A DNA stretch of 64,000 bases from Paenibacillus segetis (lineage in GTDB: Bacteria > Bacillota > Bacilli > Paenibacillales > Paenibacillaceae), in assembly GCF_014639155.1 (NCBI RefSeq), contig NZ_BMFT01000001.1, positions 620,001 to 684,000 of the forward strand. The letters run 5' to 3'. The first letter of the stretch is position 1. Each line of letters begins with the position of its first letter. The notes under the pieces were generated by a model. It was given only the letters and a program-made list of their open reading frames with translations, had not been told where the DNA came from and made no database searches. Made by a program: the position numbers and the translations under genes. Positions 46,101 through 55,429 of this stretch are shown piece by piece.

Positions 46101-47762
46101 GAATTTAAACAAGTTAGATATGGTAATTATATCCTGAAAGAGGTTGCAGCCCCTAAATACTACAACTTAGATGGAACAGGTGAAACTAAAGTTAGTATTA
46201 ATGCTATTACTACAAAAGATTCAACTGAAGCTATTGAAATGAATATTAAAAACATCAAGAAGAAATTCGGTAACTTGACCATTAAAAAGGTAGACAATGC
46301 TGATAATACCAAGTTACTTCCTGGTGCAACTTTTGAACTTTATGAGAAGGAAGGTTACCCTACAACTAAAAAGCTTGTAGTAAGTGGTACTACAGGCACA
46401 GACGGCACTTTAACGTTTAATGGTGAAGCACATGAAATTTACCAGGGTATTGATTATGTATTGGTAGAGAAGACGGCTCCTTATGGCTATTATGTGTTAA
46501 ATAATGGTCTTAAAGAAGTTATTCTTACTCAAGCAGATACAGATTTAACGATTGAAAACTCTCAAAATCCGGTTGGTCATATCGCAATTACAAAGGTTGA
46601 TCAAACGGATAACAGTATTGTTTTACCCGGAGCAGAGTTTGAGTTATACCACAAAGACTTCCCGACAGTTAAAGTTGACACACAAGTGACGGGTACTGAC
46701 GGAATAGCAACTTTCAAGAATATTCCTTATGGTGAATACATCGTTAAAGAATCAAAAGCTCCTTATGGATATCAGGTAAATGCTACTATTGATAATATCA
46801 CGCTAAATGCGACGATGATCGATGTCGCCAACACTGTAACTGCTACCGTTAAGGATGAAAAAGCACCAACAGGCGAGCTTGACGTAACAAAGGTTGCTAA
46901 ACACGATAAAAACTTGCCACTTCCTAACGCTGAATTCGAGCTGCGTGATGCTGATGGCATATTACGTGCGACAGGCAAAACCAATGCTCAAGGTAAATTG
47001 GAGCTGTTTGAGGCAGGCACAACAACAGCTATTATTGAGCTCCCAATTGGAGAGTACTCATTGAAAGAAACTAAGGCACCAGTTGGTTATATATTGACTG
47101 GCAATGGCATTACTGATGTCAAAGTAGTTGATGGCAGCACTACTCCTGAACCATACAAAATCGAGAACCAAATTTATATTCCAACTCCTGGTGGCGGAGG
47201 AGGAGGTGGTGGTGGAGTTCCTCCAGTAAGTCCTACCCCAACACCAAGCCCATCACCTAGTCCAAGTCCAGATCCGGGTACGGAGCCAAGTCCGACTCCT
47301 ACTCCAACACCGGTACCGACTGAACCGGGCAACACAGCTACACCTAAACCAGAAGGGCCTAAAGACAAGGTGACAACGCCGAAGGACAAGCCTGTAAAGG
47401 GTAAGGTTGATGTTCCGAAAGATACCACGCCGAAGGTGAAGGAGAAACCTAAGCATGGTAAAGTTACCGTAGATCCAAAGGGTAAATGGGTGTACACGCC
47501 GAAGGAAGGATATGTAGGCAAGGATTCATTTACGATTAAAGTAACTGATAAAGATGGTAATGAAGAGGAATATGTTATAGATGTTGATGTATTACCTAAA
47601 GGCGGGACTACTGGTGATCAGGGTTCGTCAACAAACACGGGGAAGACACTTCCAAAAACAGGAGAATCAAGTCATTTACCGCTTCAAGTAGCTGGCTTAG
47701 CTCTGATCGTTCTTGGTGGAAGCCTGCTAATCTTCCGGAAAAAAAGACTGCTTCAAAAATAA
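43143..47762 (+). CDS. LPXTG-anchored collagen-binding/Cna-type adhesin
   Basis: A 1539-residue surface protein. Signal peptide about 1-30; residues 35-930 hold repeated collagen-binding/SdrG-like adhesin modules (EWTIDVNKN, DWEIKYNFG, KWTVHINKD, SWNIGFNYG, NWEIKINEA mark successive ones); four SpaA/Cna-B domains (about 945-1345) with Lys/Glu/Asn of isopeptide bonds; a Gly-rich and a Pro/Thr/Ser spacer; an Ig-like domain; and a sorting signal LPKTG (from 1503), membrane helix and KKR tail. AGGAGGT lies before the ATG. Likely wall-anchored by the adjacent sortase. Confidence 0.92.
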   Translation: MKKRSIAVLLAFLLVFQIFSSAGTLGIVKAAEKTDRISFTKVELSEEKDSDIIAVIKDAVENYDPNYQFSLDKQIYVKYAWKLEGGHDFWKDDTYTFNLPEGLKLEKDITGPLNDFGTFTAFKDTGKVVLTFNENVRDSEELDSDGSEVFGDLQFWAYIDDGKIPAGSNTVDIVFNNHPITVNVKPSGNHNSVNKTGNVISDPVEGKVIEWTIDVNKNLEKIDNAQVVDPIPSGLELFGAVTIDKLNVALSNGNVSVEPGSTITIANPTVNSSNELTINFADVLNNTGSIDGAYRITFKTKITQEMDEAAVPFENTAKLTGNKPNNPPIEYKGEDTVTITPVKVLQKAGGKSNPDHSIDWEIKYNFGERSLTDPVITDLFDNKHVLDGTVKVYEVDANGNKTGSPVNIFSQSTDVTNVTGSDEKNGFILSHTGTITKPYIIEYKTKPASDVTEGYTVNNNVFDNNGKTATSSGGVSQNFYSKSHSEVDYNNKTIKWTVHINKDKYNMTGGVYTDTFPLGKNGKPALKLVGNVNVTKDGNGLDGTVTPDQDGKGFTVTGLSGETHYTITYVTTFDFEESSLDSLIANYKNVGNFKWDQDTRPNKPGTTFEDTFTPNPGDHWQWTNNGKKEGKYSAATKTISWNIGFNYGQKLMTDAVITDKLTDIQSFNKDSLKIYEVIVNSNGSITESAIPVYEHGVTNGFVTVQEPSAANENTLKISFSQLINKQAYIVKFTTSVDDQKFDNSHQTISNTAIVSHNDSNNEKYTSSLTNSVQVPKAGTYISKTGISEQNDSSVPSNKDKYKINWEIKINEAQSKIKNVKVSDTPSENQILLGKNNFKLYSATYNNNNVLEQGSEIVNPVEEENHIYNLKIAEDGTSFELSFVREIDSAYILKYSTYVDAEEGTTVSVSNAAKLTADDIKNSSTTSQVPYSFALSGGTGNANALTGDVVVNKTGDDGKPLANVEFKLLRTNGSTLRTETTGPDGKLEFKQVRYGNYILKEVAAPKYYNLDGTGETKVSINAITTKDSTEAIEMNIKNIKKKFGNLTIKKVDNADNTKLLPGATFELYEKEGYPTTKKLVVSGTTGTDGTLTFNGEAHEIYQGIDYVLVEKTAPYGYYVLNNGLKEVILTQADTDLTIENSQNPVGHIAITKVDQTDNSIVLPGAEFELYHKDFPTVKVDTQVTGTDGIATFKNIPYGEYIVKESKAPYGYQVNATIDNITLNATMIDVANTVTATVKDEKAPTGELDVTKVAKHDKNLPLPNAEFELRDADGILRATGKTNAQGKLELFEAGTTTAIIELPIGEYSLKETKAPVGYILTGNGITDVKVVDGSTTPEPYKIENQIYIPTPGGGGGGGGGVPPVSPTPTPSPSPSPSPDPGTEPSPTPTPTPVPTEPGNTATPKPEGPKDKVTTPKDKPVKGKVDVPKDTTPKVKEKPKHGKVTVDPKGKWVYTPKEGYVGKDSFTIKVTDKDGNEEEYVIDVDVLPKGGTTGDQGSSTNTGKTLPKTGESSHLPLQVAGLALIVLGGSLLIFRKKRLLQK

Positions 47763-47783
47763 AAAAATGAATTGTATGTAATG

Positions 47784-47835
47784 AAGGGCTATACCTAAGG
47801 TCATGAAGATGACAGAGGGGGTAGTCCTTATTTTT
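47784..47835 (+). terminator. Terminator after the adhesin gene
   Basis: Imperfect stem AAGGGCTATACC / GGGGTAGTCCTT followed by five T. Confidence 0.6.
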
Positions 47836-47917
47836 AATCTAATTTTCAGGTCTCTGTAATATTAGGTTAAGGAATAGGCTTTATATTAATAGTACTCCCT
47901 CTTCTAATTTATATATG

Positions 47918-47948
47918 AAGAAACCATCCCTGACCGGGATGGTTTCTT
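47918..47948. terminator. Hairpin at the end of the glycine-betaine operon
   Basis: Perfect 13-base arms AAGAAACCATCCC / GGGATGGTTTCTT with a five-base loop; no long T-run on either side. Confidence 0.65.
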
Positions 47949-47969
47949 AGGTTTTAAGTCTTAATTAAA

Positions 47970-49739
47970 TTACTTCTTCAAATCTTCGATTGAGTCGATA
48001 TCTACATAGGAAGGTACAACTAACCCTGTTCTGACACCTGTCATGTTCGCACCAAGGTCTTCCACCATATCTTGATATTTCGCCCAATAGTCGGCGAAGG
48101 TTAAAGGCAGCCAAACTGCAACAGTAGCATCGATATCACCACCAGCAACACCAGTCCACATTGGGCCAGCTTCTACTTGAAGCGCGGTTACTTTGTAGCC
48201 TAGCTTATTTTCAAGAATGTACTGGAGTAAGTGAGTGCTGGCAATCTCTGAATCCCAAGCCACGTAACCTAGAGTAAGCTTATCACCCGTGACAGGTTGT
48301 ATGCCCTTTGTCCATTCCTCTATACGGTCTTTATGAGCCGCTGCCCACTCCGCAGCGGCTTTATTAGGTGCCTGTCCATTTTGCATTGAAGTCATGATTT
48401 CGCCCATTTCATCAGATGACCAATGGAATCGCTTCAGAAATTCATAGGCTGAAGGTTGATCATCAGCGAGTCCAAGGCGAGCGATCGTGTGTATTTCTTC
48501 TGCATCACCGTATGTTTTTAGAGGATCCTCTAAGTATTTAAGATCATATTTGTTAAACATCCAGTGTGGTGTCCAGCCAGTTAAGACAATCGGTTGTTCT
48601 TCACGAATGGCTTTGTCCAACGTAGCGGTCATAGCCGCACTAGAGCCTTCAATTAGATTCCAGCCTTCAAGGTCATAATCTTGAATAGCTTGTGCAGTAG
48701 ATTTCATAATACCGGCACCAGGATCGATTCCAATAATTTTGTAATCGAAGAGGCGACCGACAGCTTGCTCGTTCTGGGTTCCAGAAGAGTTTGTTTCTTC
48801 ATTCGGTTGTAGTATAGCTTGCATGATTCCGCCAAGTACAATGACGATCACCAATGCAGCAGGAATAATCCATTTTCGGCGTGAGCTTTTTACTGCAGCA
48901 GGGGCAACTTTTCTACGATTTGGTCTCAGCAGACTCTGTGTGAAACGGTCAAGAACGATTGCCAACACAACGACAGCGAGCCCTGCTTCGAAGCCTTGTC
49001 CTATTTTTAATTGTGTTACAGCACGATATACCTCAGCGCCTATACCTTGTGCACCAATCATGGAGGCTATAACAACCATTGACAGAGATAACATAATGGT
49101 CTGGTTAATTCCAGCCATTATCGTTGGCTTGGCAAGAGGCAATTCTACCTTGAATAACTTCTGCCATGAGGTTGAACCGAAGGCATCGGACGCTTCGCTC
49201 AACTCTTCTGGTACTTGCTTGATACCGAGATAGGTCATGCGAATCGTTGGTGGAATCGCAAAGATTACGGATGCGATAACGCCTGGTACAACGCCTAGGC
49301 TAAAGAAGGTAACAGCAGGCAACAGATAGACGAAAGCCGGCATCGTCTGCATGAAATCGAGTATCGGCGAGACGATACGGTGAACGGTTTTACTGTAAGC
49401 ACTCCAGATTCCGATTGGAATCCCAAACAGGATGGAGATAAGCCCTGAAGTGATAACAAGACCCAACGTATTCATCGTATGAGGCCAGTAGCCAAAGTTA
49501 TCTATGAGTAGAAAGCCAATGACGGTGAAGAACATCAATGGAAGACGACCGATAGCGTAGGCTATGATGCCGATAATCGCGATGAAGAGTAATGGGTGAG
49601 GTAGGAGGAATATCCATGAGAAGAAGGTTACAATGTTCTCAATAACTACGGATATAGCATCAAACATGCCACCTAGATGATTCTCCATCCAAGCAACAAT
49701 CCAATCGATCCAGTCAGCGAGCGGAATTTTCGGGGTCAT
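47970..49739 (-). CDS. opuAB: Glycine betaine/proline ABC transporter permease fused to substrate-binding domain
   Basis: A 589-residue fusion. Residues 1-270 are a ProW/OpuAB permease with about six helices and the EAA loop VPEELSEASDAFGSTSWQKLF; a further helix (about 290-310) leads to an OpuAC-type binding domain (about 335-585) with aromatic ligand residues in GWTPHWMF and GPMWTGVAGG. The domain would face outside. Such permease-receptor fusions are known from Lactococcus OpuABC; B. subtilis has separate genes. Overlaps the ATPase gene by four bases. Confidence 0.92.
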   Translation of the reverse strand: MTPKIPLADWIDWIVAWMENHLGGMFDAISVVIENIVTFFSWIFLLPHPLLFIAIIGIIAYAIGRLPLMFFTVIGFLLIDNFGYWPHTMNTLGLVITSGLISILFGIPIGIWSAYSKTVHRIVSPILDFMQTMPAFVYLLPAVTFFSLGVVPGVIASVIFAIPPTIRMTYLGIKQVPEELSEASDAFGSTSWQKLFKVELPLAKPTIMAGINQTIMLSLSMVVIASMIGAQGIGAEVYRAVTQLKIGQGFEAGLAVVVLAIVLDRFTQSLLRPNRRKVAPAAVKSSRRKWIIPAALVIVIVLGGIMQAILQPNEETNSSGTQNEQAVGRLFDYKIIGIDPGAGIMKSTAQAIQDYDLEGWNLIEGSSAAMTATLDKAIREEQPIVLTGWTPHWMFNKYDLKYLEDPLKTYGDAEEIHTIARLGLADDQPSAYEFLKRFHWSSDEMGEIMTSMQNGQAPNKAAAEWAAAHKDRIEEWTKGIQPVTGDKLTLGYVAWDSEIASTHLLQYILENKLGYKVTALQVEAGPMWTGVAGGDIDATVAVWLPLTFADYWAKYQDMVEDLGANMTGVRTGLVVPSYVDIDSIEDLKK

Positions 49740-50941
49740 TTCGGCTCACCTCCTTCGGATTGATTGACGTTACCTGCTAGTGCTCCAAGTAGGGCTCCCC
49801 TAACAATTACACCAAGTAGCTTACCCTGATTATCAACAACGGACACCGGAACCTTGGCAGAACTTGTGAGTTCAAACATATCACCAAGAAGCATATCCGG
49901 TTCAACTCGTGGTACGTCCGTAATGAGAATATCTGATATCGACTTACCAGACTTGGCTGCTGCTGAAGCATCTTCAGCGGTTATTACTCCTAGTAATACT
50001 TTGGAACGATTAATAACAAACAGATTCGAAATTCCCAGTTCACGCATAAGTTCAAGTGCTACGCGAGGACCACGGTCGAGTGTGGTCGTCTCGGGACGCC
50101 GCATGACATGGGCCGCTGTAAGAACTTTAGAGAGATCCACATCCTCAATGAATCGTTCCACATAGCGATTGGCTGGTTGGGTAAGCATTTCTTCTGGTGT
50201 TCCAATTTGGACCAAAGAGCCGTCCTTCATTAAGGCAATCCGATCTCCGATCCGAAGCGCTTCATCAAGATCATGGGTGATGAAAATAATTGTCTTTTTC
50301 ATCTTATCTTGCAATTCAAGTAACTCGTCCTGCATATCACGGCGAATCAGCGGATCGAGTGCGCTAAACGCTTCATCCATAAGTAGTACCTCAGGATCGT
50401 TAGCTAAAGCGCGGGCTAGTCCTACACGCTGTTGCATACCACCACTGAGTTCATCTGGCAATTTATCTCCCCAGCCTTTAAGGCCTACTAATTCCAGGGC
50501 TTGCAAGGCTTTTTCCCGGCGAGCTTCTGCTTCAACCTTCTGTATTTCCAATCCGTATTCTACATTCTCAAGTACGGTTCGATGAGGAAAGAGCGCGAAC
50601 TTTTGGAATACCATACTGATACTTTTCTGCCGTACTTTCCTAAGCTGCGATTTGTTCATCTTCATTAGATCCTTCCCGTGAATCAAAACCTCACCTGAAG
50701 TCGGATCAATCAATCGATTGAGCATTCGAACTAATGTAGACTTACCGCTACCGGACAGTCCCATAATGACAAAAATCTCACCCTCACGGATATCGAGACT
50801 GACCTTATTCACACCAACCGTGATACCTTTACTGGCCAGTTTCTCTTTGTTATAGCCTTGTTCTAAAAGTTGAAGACCTGATTCCGTATTCGGGCCGAAC
50901 AATTTGGTTACGTTTCGGACTTCTATAATAGTATTTGTCAA
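49736..50941 (-). CDS. opuAA: Glycine betaine/proline ABC transporter ATP-binding protein
   Basis: A 401-residue ProV/OpuAA ATPase: Walker A GLSGSGKST, signature LSGGMQQRVGLAR, Walker B VLLMDEAFSALD, then two CBS domains (about 275-395) that in relatives sense ionic strength. It begins VTNTIIEVRNVTKLFG. It powers osmoprotectant uptake with the fused permease gene downstream. Promoter DNA is shared with the divergent regulator gene. Confidence 0.94.
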   Translation of the reverse strand: MTNTIIEVRNVTKLFGPNTESGLQLLEQGYNKEKLASKGITVGVNKVSLDIREGEIFVIMGLSGSGKSTLVRMLNRLIDPTSGEVLIHGKDLMKMNKSQLRKVRQKSISMVFQKFALFPHRTVLENVEYGLEIQKVEAEARREKALQALELVGLKGWGDKLPDELSGGMQQRVGLARALANDPEVLLMDEAFSALDPLIRRDMQDELLELQDKMKKTIIFITHDLDEALRIGDRIALMKDGSLVQIGTPEEMLTQPANRYVERFIEDVDLSKVLTAAHVMRRPETTTLDRGPRVALELMRELGISNLFVINRSKVLLGVITAEDASAAAKSGKSISDILITDVPRVEPDMLLGDMFELTSSAKVPVSVVDNQGKLLGVIVRGALLGALAGNVNQSEGGEPK

Positions 50942-51032
50942 ACCATCAACCCCTTTAATTCAATTTTAGCCAAAATACTACGGAGTCTATTCGTGCCTCC
51001 TAGTGTAACAAAAGTTCTTTGATAACTCAAAC

Positions 51033-51073
51033 GAAAAAACTGTACGTAAAGAACGAACAGAAAAAACTGTACG
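51033..51073. promoter_or_regulatory. Direct repeat in the opuA/gbsR-type divergent promoter region
   Basis: The 14-mer GAAAAAACTGTACG occurs twice, at 51033-51046 and 51060-51073, 27 bases apart. It lies between the ATPase and regulator genes, a natural place for operator sites. Which protein binds is unknown; the adjacent GbsR-like regulator is the first candidate. Confidence 0.5.
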
Positions 51074-51186
51074 CAGTGAATGCAACTTATCCTTCTATTT
51101 TCTTCACCATGCTATCCAAGTGTTCGCTTTACATTTTGGTGTGACTTTCTTAATATAGAAGAGACATTGCGATAGGAGGTGCAAGC

Positions 51187-51735
51187 ATGGGCTTGGACCA
51201 GCTTACTCCGGAACAACATTCAACCTTATTAAAGATACGTAAGCGTGTTATAGAGGCAATAGGAAGAAACATGGATTTATATGGTGTTCCCATATCGACA
51301 GGTCATTTATATGGATTATTGTATTTTGCAGATAAGCCAATGACATTGGATGAGATGGGTATGGAAATGAGTATGAGTAAGACAAGCATGAGCACAGGAG
51401 TTAGAACCTTACTAGATCTGAAGATGGTCAATAAAGTCTGGGAAAAGGGCTCTCGTAAGGATTTGTACGAAGTTGAAAGTGACTGGTATCAGTCATTCAC
51501 GGATTTCTTCTCCACTAAATGGAGGAAAGCTGTAGAGAATAATATTCTCGTGCTTCGCCGTTCCATCGAAGAGGTTAACGTGCATTTAGAATCACAGTCT
51601 GAGGGCGCTATTCATGAGGTTCTGCAGGAGGATCAGCGAAAGATGAAGGAGGCTGTCCAGTATTATGAATGGCTGGATAGACTGATCGATGCCATGGAAA
51701 GTGGCGAAATTTATAAATTAGTTCCTAAAAAATAA
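51187..51735 (+). CDS. GbsR/MarR-family transcriptional regulator
   Basis: A 182-residue winged-helix regulator of the GbsR/OpuCR group. The helix-turn-helix is about residues 45-90 (TLDEMGMEMSMSKTSMSTG), followed by a long C-terminal helix for dimers (about 110-175). Members repress osmoprotectant uptake or betaine synthesis genes; the divergent opuA operon makes that likely. GATAGGAGGT precedes the ATG. Confidence 0.88.
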   Translation: MGLDQLTPEQHSTLLKIRKRVIEAIGRNMDLYGVPISTGHLYGLLYFADKPMTLDEMGMEMSMSKTSMSTGVRTLLDLKMVNKVWEKGSRKDLYEVESDWYQSFTDFFSTKWRKAVENNILVLRRSIEEVNVHLESQSEGAIHEVLQEDQRKMKEAVQYYEWLDRLIDAMESGEIYKLVPKK

Positions 51736-51752
51736 TACAATGAGTTCCAAAC

Positions 51753-51785
51753 GAGTCCCCCATTATTTCGTGATGGGGGACTTTT
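51753..51785 (+). terminator. Terminator after the GbsR-type gene
   Basis: Stem GTCCCCCAT / ATGGGGGAC followed by TTTT. Confidence 0.8.
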
Positions 51786-51825
51786 GAGTGCAAAAATGAA
51801 TAAGAAAAGAACAAATATACGTTAT

Positions 51826-51839
51826 TACAAACGCTTTCA
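51826..51839 (+). promoter_or_regulatory. cre-like site (CcpA) before the sensor kinase operon
   Basis: TACAAACGCTTTCA, two mismatches from TGWAANCGNTNWCA, about 80 bases upstream of the kinase start. Catabolite control would suit a sugar-uptake operon. Confidence 0.45.
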
Positions 51840-51918
51840 AATATAATAGACTAGAATGAGATATAACTATCTATCGATAAATAGGGAAATTCAAATTATA
51901 CGAGCGAGGAGGCATATC

Positions 51919-53739
51919 ATGGCAAGTTTCAAACAATTTCCTCCAAGGCGAAGATGGAGAATCGCTCAAATATTGTACATATCGTTTTTTTTAATGATTA
52001 CATTGCCATTATTTCTTGTAACTTTGTATTCTGTGAGATCCTTTAACTCCATATTAGTGAAGAATACGACATCGCAAGCGTTGCAGACACTGGAGCAGGT
52101 TTCCTACACATTTCAATCTGAAGCTCAGATGATTATGAATACGCTATCAACAATGGGCAATGATGACGAATTAATTACTACAGCGTCTGAGGTAAGCCGT
52201 GCTAAAGATTCACAGGAGCATTTAAAAATGAGTAAGAAGCTTGATATCCAGGTAGGAAGCTATTTTCATTATACCGGTGATGTGGCTAGCGTTATTTTTT
52301 TCTTTAAAGATCAGAAGATGTATGAATATAAGCGAGCGTTAGGCTATGATGCTTCATTTTATCTTAATCAGGAGTGGTATAAGGCGGTATCTGCCTCGAA
52401 GAACCGGGTAGAGCTGATGGGCATTGAACAAAGTGCGCCTTCAGTTCCAGAAGATGGAATGTACATTACGGCAGCAATATCCCCCAAATATAGTCCCATT
52501 TTTTATGATGTAGATGTGATCTATCTTGTATTTAGGGCCAGTAAATTCATTCAGTTGCTAGAGACGGAGAATTCGGATGCAGGTGATATTTATGTTATTG
52601 GAGAGAAGGGCGATTTAATTGCCTCCACGAATAATAAGGCGCTGAAGGAAGGGATACGAGGTGCAGAGTACTCTTTTCTTGATTCAGCTAAGGCAGGAAG
52701 CCATGGTAGTTATGTTCGTGAAGTAGATGGACAACAGTCGTATGTTGTGTATACAGAAGGTAATCTGGGGTGGAGATTTATACAAGTCGTTCCCTATGAG
52801 GGAATCATGGCCCAAGTTACCAGTGTATTTCATCGAACGATGTTGGTCTTTACAATAGGACTAGTTGTGTTCTTATTGATGTCGTATTTCTTTGTACGCA
52901 GTATGGTCAAGCCGATTGTCGCGTTGTTCCGGCAGATGGCGCAGGTGAAAGCAGGTAATCTCAGCGCGAATATTACACCATCCGGACCTCTTGAAATATA
53001 CGTGCTTGGTAATGCATTTAATGAAATGATGTCCAATATGGAAGGGTTATTGCAGGAGGTAAAGGAGAAGGAACGTCAGAAGCGAATTGCCGAGATAACG
53101 GCATTACAGTCGCAGATCAATCCTCATTTTTTACTCAATACACTGAATACGATCAAACTGATGGCAACGATCTCCAAGGTAAGCAACATCCAGCGAATGA
53201 CGGAGGCATTAACCAAACTGCTGTCTTCTGCCTTTAATCAAGGAGGAATGTATTCAACGATCGGCGAGGAAATGGTGTTATTAGATTACTATGTGCAGAT
53301 CATGAAGATTCGTTACGGAGATTTATTCGATATGGAGTGTATCATTGACCCTACTTTGGAACAAGCGTTGATTCCTAAATTAATGCTGCAGCCGATTGTG
53401 GAAAATGCAATTATACATGGTATGCACGAGAAAGAGAGTCGCGGGAGAATCGTTGTTACCGGAGAAGTTGTAGATAAAGAAACATGCTTGTTTACGATTC
53501 ATGATGATGGTGTCGGGATGTCCCCAGAGGCTCTTTCTGAGCTAAAAGAAGGTAGGCAAAGTAATCGTGAAAGATTTAATGGCATTGGACTGAGGAATGT
53601 ACATGATCGTATTTCACTTAATTATGGCCCGGCTTACGGAATGCACATTGAAAGCAATCAGGATGAGGGAACAATAGTAAAGCTACGTATACCCTTGATG
53701 TATCAAACGGATGCGAAAACAACGGAGTTAAGTGTGTAA
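51919..53739 (+). CDS. Sensor histidine kinase, YesM-like
   Basis: A 606-residue membrane kinase: first helix about 18-40, an extracellular Cache-type sensor (about 45-290), second helix about 305-330, HAMP, then a His_kinase domain with QSQINPHFLLNTLN (phospho-His) and HATPase_c with N box ENAIIHGM and G boxes DDGVGMS and GIGLRNVHDR. The start at 51919 follows GAGGAGG; an upstream ATG at 51856 lacks a site. It pairs with the next gene and should respond to an extracellular carbohydrate carried by the ABC importer. Confidence 0.93.
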   Translation: MASFKQFPPRRRWRIAQILYISFFLMITLPLFLVTLYSVRSFNSILVKNTTSQALQTLEQVSYTFQSEAQMIMNTLSTMGNDDELITTASEVSRAKDSQEHLKMSKKLDIQVGSYFHYTGDVASVIFFFKDQKMYEYKRALGYDASFYLNQEWYKAVSASKNRVELMGIEQSAPSVPEDGMYITAAISPKYSPIFYDVDVIYLVFRASKFIQLLETENSDAGDIYVIGEKGDLIASTNNKALKEGIRGAEYSFLDSAKAGSHGSYVREVDGQQSYVVYTEGNLGWRFIQVVPYEGIMAQVTSVFHRTMLVFTIGLVVFLLMSYFFVRSMVKPIVALFRQMAQVKAGNLSANITPSGPLEIYVLGNAFNEMMSNMEGLLQEVKEKERQKRIAEITALQSQINPHFLLNTLNTIKLMATISKVSNIQRMTEALTKLLSSAFNQGGMYSTIGEEMVLLDYYVQIMKIRYGDLFDMECIIDPTLEQALIPKLMLQPIVENAIIHGMHEKESRGRIVVTGEVVDKETCLFTIHDDGVGMSPEALSELKEGRQSNRERFNGIGLRNVHDRISLNYGPAYGMHIESNQDEGTIVKLRIPLMYQTDAKTTELSV

Positions 53740-53770
53740 ATGACTCATCTTCTAGAAAGGGGGAAGATTC

Positions 53771-55429
53771 GTGTTAAGAGTACTCATTGTGGACGATGAA
53801 CCCATCGTAAGGATTGCACTTCGGGAGATTATTAGATGGGACAGCTACGGATGTGAGATAGCCGGGGAAGCCTCCAATGGTCGAGAAGCGCTTCGAATGA
53901 TAGGGAACAATAATATAGATTTGGTATTGGTAGATATGCAGATGCCCATTATGACCGGGATTGAATTCATTAAAGAGCTTCGTGACACACCGGATGGTAC
54001 CAAAATAGGGGTGATTGTACTCAGCGCCTACCGTAATTATGAATACGTGCGTGAATCCTTTTTGTACGGCGTTTACGATTACATTATCAAGGATGATTTA
54101 GAGGAAGAAAAAGTTGGGACTGTCATAGAGAAGGCAGTGACAATGTTGCTTGAAAGAATGAATGAAAGTGAACGTAAAGAGAGCGAAGCACGATCCGTGC
54201 TGCAACAATTAAAGGATCAACGGTTCATGGAAGGGGTAAGAAAAGAATCAGGTAACGTTAGGAATATACGGCGTTCGCCTCATGGTGAACAGGAACTGGA
54301 GATTTGGAACAAGGGGTTACCAAGCTATCGTCATATCGTCGGATCTCTATTGATTGATCGAAGCTATAAGGAGTCTTTTGAAGATCAAGGACAGAAGCAA
54401 CGATTCGTCATGCACACCGTTAGACAAGTTATTGAGGGATATGGTTATGAAGCGGTAATGAATATGGCTGGCCCATTAGAGTATGCTTTGCTTATCTTAA
54501 TTCCTAGGCATGTGAGCGGCTTAGCTGCTAGAGAGCTGCTACATGAGATCATAACTAAAGCGATGAGTCACTTGGAGCAATACGTAAATGTCCGTGGGTG
54601 TATTGGGGTTGCTGAGCCCTGCGAAGATAGCGGGTTATGGGGAGCAAGATATGAACAAGCATTTGTATTGGCTCAGTATCGTTTTTTCAACGGGGGTGGG
54701 AGGGCATATTTCCCCGAGGATGCTGCGGGACCTTCTCAGGAGTTGCGGAATCAGCACGGATCTAATTCTGGGAGTGTTTCGGCATTTATTCAAGCACTTG
54801 CTCGTGATGATGATCAATGGAGAAAAGAATTGAATATCCTACTGAGCCATTTCTCGCTTCATCGTAAAGCAACGATTGATCAGGTTCTAGAGCCTTACCG
54901 TTCGTTGATTCTGGAGATGAACACCCTGTTATATAGCAAAGGAATTCCTTGGTCCAATATAAAAGGAGTAGAATTCTCAGCCTCGCAGCTGTTAAGTAAG
55001 ATCGATTCTTTGCAAGAAGTGAATAGGAATATGGTGGAGATTGCTGAAAAAGTGGCTGCTACAGTATTTGCTGCAAAGTATGAGTTAGATTCTGCCGAGC
55101 GTCCAGTTGAAAAGGTTAGGAGATGGATTCAGATTCATTATCATGAGCCTATTTCCCTAACATTAGCAAGCGAAGAAGCGGGGATTAGCGAGACTTATCT
55201 TAGTAAATTATTTTCCAAAGAAATGGGCGAGACTTTCGTTGAATATGTTACCCGTATCCGAATTGAGAAGGCGATCGGGATGATGTATAGCGGGATGAAG
55301 CTCTATGAGATTGGAGAAAAGGTGGGGTATCCCAATCAAGGGCATTTTACCAAAGTATTCAAAAAGGTAACAGGCCTTGCTCCTGCAGAATATCGGGAAC
55401 AGCTACATCAAGAAGTTGAAGAGAGATGA
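53771..55429 (+). CDS. AraC-type response regulator, YesN-like
   Basis: A 552-residue regulator: receiver domain (about 1-120) with phospho-Asp in LVDMQMP (about 56), a long middle region (about 150-430), and a C-terminal AraC double helix-turn-helix (about 445-545) ending GYPNQGHFTKVFKKVTGLAPAEYR. GTG start with GGGGG eight bases upstream. Likely activates the downstream ABC genes. Confidence 0.93.
   Translation: MLRVLIVDDEPIVRIALREIIRWDSYGCEIAGEASNGREALRMIGNNNIDLVLVDMQMPIMTGIEFIKELRDTPDGTKIGVIVLSAYRNYEYVRESFLYGVYDYIIKDDLEEEKVGTVIEKAVTMLLERMNESERKESEARSVLQQLKDQRFMEGVRKESGNVRNIRRSPHGEQELEIWNKGLPSYRHIVGSLLIDRSYKESFEDQGQKQRFVMHTVRQVIEGYGYEAVMNMAGPLEYALLILIPRHVSGLAARELLHEIITKAMSHLEQYVNVRGCIGVAEPCEDSGLWGARYEQAFVLAQYRFFNGGGRAYFPEDAAGPSQELRNQHGSNSGSVSAFIQALARDDDQWRKELNILLSHFSLHRKATIDQVLEPYRSLILEMNTLLYSKGIPWSNIKGVEFSASQLLSKIDSLQEVNRNMVEIAEKVAATVFAAKYELDSAERPVEKVRRWIQIHYHEPISLTLASEEAGISETYLSKLFSKEMGETFVEYVTRIRIEKAIGMMYSGMKLYEIGEKVGYPNQGHFTKVFKKVTGLAPAEYREQLHQEVEER

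Noticed and set aside
47174-47521. Open frame on the minus strand opposite the Pro/Gly-rich part of the adhesin
   Set aside because: It is the shadow of the PTPSPSP and polyglycine coding repeats; it has no ribosome binding site and its composition is an artefact.
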